Shown here: piece by piece, positions 58,501 through 64,000 of the stretch | How positions within the stretch are numbered: the stretch's first letter is position 1 | How the letters are laid out: each line of letters starts with the position of its first letter | Assembly: GCF_910594005.1 (NCBI RefSeq) | Contig: NC_057816.1 | Coordinates: 24,135,797-24,199,796 of the forward strand | Origin: Cervus elaphus | Lineage: Eukaryota > Chordata > Mammalia > Artiodactyla > Cervidae | DNA: 64,000 nt | Direction of reading: 5' to 3' | Translations under genes and position numbers: made by a program | Notes under the pieces: model-generated | Database searches by the model: none | The model's input: only the letters and a program-made list of their open reading frames with translations | Told to the model about the DNA's origin: nothing

Positions 58501-60785
58501 TTTTTTGGACTTCCTTCCATTTAGGTCACCACAGAGCACTGAGTATAGAGTTCCCTGTGCTGTACAGTAGGTTCTCATCAGTTATCCACTTTATGCATAG
58601 TATCAATAGTATATATATATCAATCTCAGTTTCCCAATTCATCCCACCTCCTTCTCCTCCTTGGTGTCCATATGTCCTCTACATCTGTGTCTCTTATTTC
58701 TGCTTTGCAAATAAGAGTTCTTATGTACCATTTTTCTAGATTCCATATATATGTATTAACATGCAATATTTGTTTTTCTGACTTTGTAGTTCAATTTATC
58801 TTTTTACTTTTGTTATTGTGCTTTTGGTGTTTTATCCAAAAATCGCTGCCAAACCCAATGTCATGAAGTTTTCCCTCTATCTTTTCTTCTAAGGGTTTTA
58901 TAGTTTTGGGTCTTACATTTAGCTCTTTGATCCATTTTTGGTTAATTTTATCTATGGTATAATGTAAACAGTCCAACCTTATTCGTTTGCATGTAAATGT
59001 CCAGTTATCCCAATACCATTTGTTGAAAATGCTGTCCTTTCCCTATTGAATGATCCTGGCACTCTTGTCAAAAAATACCTGACCACATATGTGGGAGTTT
59101 CCCCCCCTGGACTCTCTTCTGTTCCATTGGTCTATATGTCTCTTTATGTCAGTACCACACTGTTTTAATTACTGTAGCTTTGTCATAAATATTGAAATCA
59201 GGAAGCTTGACACCTTCTGTATTCCTTTTAAAGATTGTTTTGGTTATACAGAGTCTCTTGAGATTCCATAAGAATTTTAGAATGGAATTTTCTAATTCTT
59301 GAAACAAATGCCATTGGAATTTTTGCAGTGGTTGCATTAAATCTGAAGATTGCTTGGAGTAGTATTGATGTCTTAATAATACTTTATTTTCCAGTCCATG
59401 AACATAGGATGTCTGTTTGTTTATTTCTTCTTTAACTTATTACAGCAGTTTTGTAGTTTTCATTGTTAAGTTTGTCACCTCTCTAAATGTTTTAAAGGTA
59501 TTTTTTTTATTTTAAAGGTGTTTTGTAATCTTTATAACAACCTTAGGAGGCAGGTACTGTTATCATCTCCATTTATAGATGAAAATACTGAAGCATATAT
59601 GTTAAAGAGCTTGCTCATGGTCAAATGCCTAGGAGGTGAAAGGGCCAGAATTCACTTCCATTTTCTAAGCTCACAGACAGTGTGCTCATTTGTTATGCCT
59701 GGGCCATATGCCCACTTGTGAAGTAACTGCTGAGTCCAGAAGGAAGGATGAAACAACTGGTTGGGTCTGGGTGTATGGTTACTTACCTACCCCTAAGTTG
59801 GAGGGCCAGCGTTAATTGTAATATACCAAGCCCACATGAAGTGGTTTCCCAGAGGTGCCTACCTTTCATTTTTGGCCATAAGGATTCATACTAAAAACAG
59901 CTTCAACCAATTCAGAAATTAGGCATAAGGGTTAAATATAATAAAATCCTTTGAAAGGATTTCATAAGTTTTCGTTTGTTTTAAAGCTGTTATCTGAAGT
60001 AGGAAAAAAAACAATTCTGAAAAACTTAACAATTACATGAAGGCAAAGCAATTAATACTTTTTGCTGCATTCTGTTGTTTACCTTAACTTCTGGTGTCTT
60101 TAGGTACATTCAGTTCAGTTCAGTTGCTCAGTCGTGTCTGACTCTTTGCGACTCCATGGACTGCAGCACGTCAGGCCTCCTTGTCCATCACCAACTCCCA
60201 GAGTTTACTCAAATTCATGTCCATTGATCGGTGGTGCCATCCAATCATCTCATCCTCTGTCGTCCCCTTCTCCTTCTGCCTTCAATCTTTCCCAGCATCA
60301 GGGTCTTTTCAAATGAGTCAGCTCTTTGCATCAGGTGGCCAAAGTATGGGCACATTAAAAGACTTTTTTCTTTTTGGCCAAGCCTTGAAGCTTTCAGGAT
60401 CTCAGTTCCCTGACCAGGGATTTAGAGATTGAACCCAAGCCATGGCAGTGAAAGTCCAAAATCCTAACCGCTAGGCCACCAAAGAACTCCTGTAAAGAAT
60501 TATTATTTTTATACCACTTTTTCTACTAAAAATGTAGCACTTCTTTGCAGATTCTTTACCATCTGAGCCATAGGGAAGTCTGATTATAAAATAACCACAT
60601 AAAATTTTTTCTTTTTCTCTTAAAATTGAAATGGGAACATTTTATTCAGACCTTTCATGTATTTTAGGATTTGGCTGATGAGCTTGCCCTTGTTGATGTT
60701 GTAACAGACAAACTGAAGGGAGAAACAATGGATCTTCAGCATGGCAGTCTTTTCTTTAATACTTCAAAGATTGTCTCTGGAAAAG
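55388..60785 (+). CDS. LDHC: L-lactate dehydrogenase C chain, 5' part (coding exons 1 and 2 of 7)
   Basis: The testis/sperm isozyme of lactate dehydrogenase. Coding segments in the window are 55397-55522 and 60668-60785, giving 81 complete codons. The protein starts [16 protein letters not shown] and carries the GTGAVG Rossmann motif and the [15 protein letters not shown] and [17 protein letters not shown] segments. Exon lengths (126 and 118 nt) and phases equal those of LDHA exons 2 and 3, as expected for tandem paralogues. The remaining five coding exons lie beyond 64000. Distinguishing changes from LDHA include [19 protein letters not shown] and FFNTSK, which fit known LDHC proteins. No frame damage is visible. 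Confidence 0.95.
55780..56005 (+). mobile_element. Bov-tA SINE
   Basis: 'gggcttccccggtggcttag', 'ggaggaaatggcaacccact', 'aagatcctggcaggctgcag' and 'ggacataactgagtgactaa' in the standard order, in LDHC intron 2. Confidence 0.92.
56220..56645 (-). mobile_element. Older L1 fragment, antisense, split by a SINE
   Basis: 'cttttgcccatttttaaatt' and 'atattctaaatattaactgc' run to about 56408, then resume after the SINE with 'attttcacccattccttggg' and 'ttttgttctgttggttgtgt'. This is the reverse complement of an L1 ORF2/3' region. Confidence 0.7.
56410..56608 (+). mobile_element. Bov-tA SINE nested in L1
   Basis: 'gggtttcccttgtggctcag', 'ccctgggttggggagatcct' and 'aaagagtcggacatgactga' identify the copy. 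Confidence 0.92.
56770..58234 (-). mobile_element. BovB (RTE) LINE nested in L1, 5'-truncated
   Basis: The left end has 'ttgttgttcagttgctcagt'. Minus-strand RT pieces include [20 protein letters not shown] and [20 protein letters not shown]. The frame is broken many times, and the YADD region is damaged (a gap near 57485-57520 relative to the other two long copies). Confidence 0.92.
58235..58500. other. Unassigned 265-bp block between BovB and the resumed L1
   Basis: This segment ('aacatagcttaagtaaaaca', 'agtgttccaacgacacagga') belongs to neither neighbour. It could be an LTR fragment, since it has the look of an ERV LTR, but I could not confirm a family. Confidence 0.35.
59510..59690 (+). 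mobile_element. MIR SINE
   Basis: 'ctttataacaaccttaggag', 'catctccatttatagatgaa' and 'gaggtgaaagggccagaatt' match the MIR core and 3' half. Confidence 0.8.
60108..60347 (-). mobile_element. BovB 3' terminal fragment
   Basis: 'ttcagttcagttcagttgct', 'ccatcaccaactcccagagt' and 'gcatcaggtggccaaagtat' are the antisense BovB 3' end. Confidence 0.92.
60358..60491 (-). mobile_element. CHR-type SINE, antisense
   Basis: 'cagttccctgaccagggatt' and 'ctaggccaccaaagaactcc' mark the reverse CHR body and head. It ends about 175 bp before LDHC exon 3. Confidence 0.85.
60548..60584 (-). mobile_element. Bov-tA SINE head remnant
   Basis: 'ttctttaccatctgagccat' then 'agggaagtc' is the antisense tRNA-like start only, about 85 bp before LDHC exon 3. 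Confidence 0.7.
60668..60785 (+). CDS. LDHC: LDHC second coding exon
   Basis: 118 nt encoding [15 protein letters not shown] through KIVSGK plus one base. The acceptor is ATTTTAG and the donor GTTAGT. Like the LDHA counterpart, the donor has GTT at +1 to +3. Confidence 0.96.
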
Positions 60786-62730
60786 GTTAGTTTTATAAAA
60801 TTATTTTCAAAACTTAAAAAAAAATAGTGACGTCTATCAAATTGTTGTCAATAAGTATAAAATTTAAAATAGCCCCTTTGTAATTAGGACATATAATTTA
60901 GAAGGTTAATTTTTTAAAAACATTCCAAAATAAATGAAAAAAAAAAAAGAAGGCACAAAAGCAATACTATTTCTTCCTATTCCTCTTTTTTGTTTTCCAT
61001 AGAATCACAGTAATAAATGAGTATAATATTTTAATGATTAAAAAAAAAAGAACATTCCATTCTGATTGGAGAATATTTGATAAATACAAAAACAGTATTA
61101 AATTTTTTTAATCTCTCTTGTTAATGGTTTTGTGTATTTCTTTACTTTTTTCTATTCATTTGTTTTTTACACAACTGACATTGTATTATATAAATACTTT
61201 TTAAACTTGTCATTCAGTTGTATATATTTTCCCAAAGATATGCAGTCTTGAATAGTTTTTGTAATATTATTGATACATTTATCTATATTCTTGTTTTTTT
61301 TGATGTGTATTTGTATTTTTTAACCTGTTTTTTAGGCAACCAGGTTTCAGGGTATAGTTTGAAGCTATAGAAGAGGAAATGGAGAGCTTAGCCCCATTAG
61401 CATTAGCATTATGTTTTGGCCAACTAAGAATGCTTAGAGAATTAGGAAAAATAATTATTTTATCATAAAGTATTATATATAGTGTGCTTTTTGGTAATGT
61501 GATTCAACAGATGTACTTGCTACTAGAAGCCCTCTTGTCTAACATAATTGGAACTGAAAATGGTTACTTACTTTTAAAGTGCCTGTTAGAACCATCATAA
61601 AATTTTATATTGACCTGAAACATGTAAATGTACAAGAACTTCATTTGCTAATTTCCTGATTGGAGGGTAAGACCTTTGAGCATGGCTCAACTGATTGGAG
61701 TTTTTGCAGTATTTTTTTTTTTTAATAGCAAACCAGTAATAATCATTTCTATTTCTTTAAAGTACCATAATTAGTTTAAAGATACTCATGAAGCAGTCTA
61801 ATCACAAAACGCTAATAAATTTTTATGGTTTTTCTTCATTTTTATTTCTCTTATAACTAAAAGGAAGATTTTTTAAGATTTTTATTTTAACATGTCTTTC
61901 TAAAGCATTCAACTTAATTTTCATAGTAACAGTCATTAAAAAATTAACTATGAAATACCTGAGATGTAAAAAAGAGCTAGAGCTTAAGTATAACAAACAT
62001 CAATGCAGCCAGCACATAGCAAAAGAAGTAAAACATTACCAATTCACTTGACACATTGTGTGTGTGAAATCTATTCACATCTCAATCCTGAATGTCCTGT
62101 TTACTATGTATTTCTTTCACCATCATATTTTAGTGATTTACGTCATATTAGGTAATTAATATATCTGGCATAAATATGTTTGTGTAGAAACATGACAAAT
62201 TCTTGATACGCAGCAACTCACAAGCACAGAAGTATACAGACATATTAGAAGTCTACTATTAATAGTTGAGAGTGTTCAGTGTACCTTGGGTATCAGTATG
62301 TTTTACATCAGTTAATCTATTGAATTTGTTGAGCAGAGTCAAGTTAAAAAGCTACTCCTGTATTAAAATACTTTTAAAAATCATTCAGCTTTTACTTAAT
62401 AGTAATATGGCAGGATAAGTACCTGAATCAGTCCTTTTGCTATAAATAACAAAACTTGTGCAAAAAATATGAAAGAATAAATATCAATACTTAAAGAATT
62501 GATATGCTATTAATAAAATTAAGACATTTTCAGAACAGGTGCTGAATGAAGGCAGGAAATTATAGAGTTAAACAGCACTGTTGCTAGTTTTCAGTAGCTA
62601 ACATTAGCCGAACCTAGTGAACTTGAATTTTGGTTTTCCCTGCCTCACAGGACTTAGCAGACTGGAGACAGCCTAATTTGAGAGGTGCGTAGGAAATAAC
62701 CCCATAAAGCAAGACCCCAATGGACTACAC
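60786..62730. other. LDHC intron 3, no exon or clear repeat
   Basis: Very AT-rich. I looked for the next LDH exon ([16 protein letters not shown]) and did not find it here. Confidence 0.6.
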
Positions 62731-62950
62731 CAGGGATCAGTAAACTTTTTTCTGTAAAGGGTCACATAGTAAGTATTTCAGGCTTTGTGAGCAACATAGT
62801 CTCTGTCAAAACTTGCAGCCCTCTTGTATTAAAGCATCCATTGACAGTACATAAGCATGTGGGTGTGGCTATGTTCCAATGAGACTTTATTTACAAAAAC
62901 AGGTAGTAGAACAGATTTGGCTTGCTGGCCTTAATTTGCCAATTTCTTAA
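62731..62950 (+). mobile_element. hAT-Charlie-type non-autonomous DNA transposon
   Basis: 'cagggatcagtaaacttttt', 'ctgtaaagggtcacatagta', 'tatgttccaatgagacttta' and a closing 'ccttaatttgccaattt' fit a known mammalian element whose ends start CAGGG(G)TTGGCAAACT. The subfamily is not assigned. Confidence 0.65.
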
Positions 62951-63159
62951 TGTAAGAATGACCTGGAAATAATTCCCTTCTCCCTATCTCTGGGAACTGC
63001 AAGTAAAATTGACTGTCTCAGAAATGCTTTAGTAAAAGAGGGAAATGGCTGCTAAGGATTTGGAAGCCACAAGTTGGCCCTTAATTAAATTCCAATAAAA
63101 GCTTAGCAATCTTAAGATAGTCTCTGGAGGAAATACATTTTATTTAAGGCCTCAAAGAA

Positions 63160-63860
63160 CTTCCCCAAATAAAGTTTCATGGAAGGTAAACATCTCATAG
63201 TATGAATAATTAAATCTACAAGAAAAAATGAGCAAGAGCTGACAGAGACCACAGTAGATTTCTGATAAAGAAGTTATAAAACAAATTATAATTTAACTGT
63301 AATTATTTAAAGAATAAAGCACAAGCTTGAAAATATCAATATAAGATAGGAAACTATGAGCAAAAGAACAGATTTTTAGAAATAACCAAATACTAATATA
63401 ACTTCTGAATATGAAATGGAATGAAACAAAAAACTAATAGATTTAATAATAGAGCAGACATATTTGAAGAAACAAGTGGTGAATCTAAGGCAATTACCCA
63501 GAAGATGGCAAGAAGTAGAAAATATGACAGGTTAAGAATCATGGAGGATAGAGTGAGACAGTGTAAAATACTTCTACTTAGAAGAGTGAATGAGGCAGAG
63601 AAAATACTTGAAAAGATTTTGATTCAGCATTTTGGAGAACTGGTGAAAAACAACCCATGGATTCAACCCAAATAATCTCACGACGGATAAATAAAAATCC
63701 CCATCTAGACACAGTCTTGTGAAATTAGAAAACTTTAAAAACAAAGAGAATTTTAAAATGATCAGAAAACAAATTACCTACAGAAAAGGGAGGGGGAGGC
63801 AGACTGACTTATCAACAGTAGCACTGAAAGCTGAAAACAGTGGAATGATACCTTCAATGT
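63160..63860 (+). mobile_element. Ancient L1M-type fragment
   Basis: 'attttggagaactggtgaaa', 'aaaatccccatctagacaca' and 'gtagcactgaaagctgaaaa' follow the order of an old L1M 5'-region element. The 84-codon open stretch at 63421-63675 belongs to it. Confidence 0.55.
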
Positions 63861-63864
63861 GTGC

Positions 63865-63960
63865 CCGGACTTAGTTGCCCCAGGCATATGGGGTTTTAGT
63901 TCCCACACCAGAGATGGAACCTGACTCTTCTGCATTGGACCGTGGATTCTTTTTTTTTTT
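63865..63960 (-). mobile_element. CHR-type SINE fragment, antisense
   Basis: 'tagttcccacaccagagatg', 'gaacctgactcttctgcatt' and a T10 run fit the reverse CHR body. The head is lost. Confidence 0.55.
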
Positions 63961-64000
63961 AAACCCTTTTGTGGAGGTCTGATGTTCAGTAGATTGCTGT

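Larger units (their letters stand above)
56672..59505 (-). mobile_element. Ruminant L1 3' half, antisense, interrupted by BovB
   Basis: The L1 3' UTR starts at 56672-56766 ('aatttattggactatagttg', 'gaatcagctatatgtataca') and resumes at about 58500 ('ttccatttaggtcaccacag'). It continues into antisense ORF2 to about 59505. The minus strand has [20 protein letters not shown] and [16 protein letters not shown], typical of the L1 ORF2 C-terminal half. Confidence 0.85.

Noticed and set aside
60786..64000. Further LDHC exons
   Set aside because: I searched for the conserved [13 protein letters not shown] segment and found no match on the + strand before the window ends.

Overview
The window is mammalian nuclear DNA from a ruminant, most likely a bovid close to cattle. 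It has GT-AG introns, large AT-rich introns and intergenic DNA, CpG-rich promoters, and a dense load of ruminant-specific retroposons (BovB/RTE LINEs, Bov-A/Bov-tA SINEs, CHR-type tRNA-Glu SINEs) on top of older mammalian MIR, L2, L1M, MaLR-like and hAT repeats. The species cannot be fixed from the sequence alone. Gene order matches the conserved mammalian GTF2H1 - LDHA - LDHC block, and all three genes run on the + strand.

Layout. (1) 32-19215: the last twelve coding exons of GTF2H1, the TFIIH core subunit p62; the 5' exons lie before the window. Its introns hold a dead RPS20 retrocopy (about 1657-2177), a 2 kb antisense BovB fragment (3768-5788), an old antisense L1M with nested SINEs (12150-13550) and a 3'-truncated 5S rRNA retropseudogene with target-site duplications (17561-17674). 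(2) About 19.9-42.2 kb: intergenic DNA without a convincing protein-coding gene, made of layered SINEs and LINEs plus some single-copy stretches. (3) 42.29-51.98 kb: complete LDHA. It has a hypoxia/MYC-type and CRE-bearing CpG promoter, a non-coding exon 1, seven coding exons giving a standard 332-residue lactate dehydrogenase A, and a poly(A) signal. A second GC-rich block in intron 1 lies just before an alternative coding first exon (44553-44615) that splices in frame and would add 29 N-terminal residues. (4) 54.9 kb to the end: the 5' part of LDHC, the testis-type LDH. It has a GC-rich promoter with two close MYB-type motifs and coding exons 2 and 3. The later exons are beyond the window, and intron 2 is swollen by nested L1, BovB and SINE insertions.

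GTF2H1 acts in general transcription and nucleotide excision repair. LDHA and LDHC are tandem paralogues with identical exon phases and lengths (126 and 118 nt for the first two coding exons), expressed in somatic, hypoxia-responsive tissue and in the male germ line respectively. I did not find a previously undescribed gene system. The most informative observations are the alternative LDHA N-terminus with its likely second promoter, the SINE inserted 38 nt before LDHA coding exon 4, the tandem MYB motifs at LDHC, and the tailless 5S retropseudogene.
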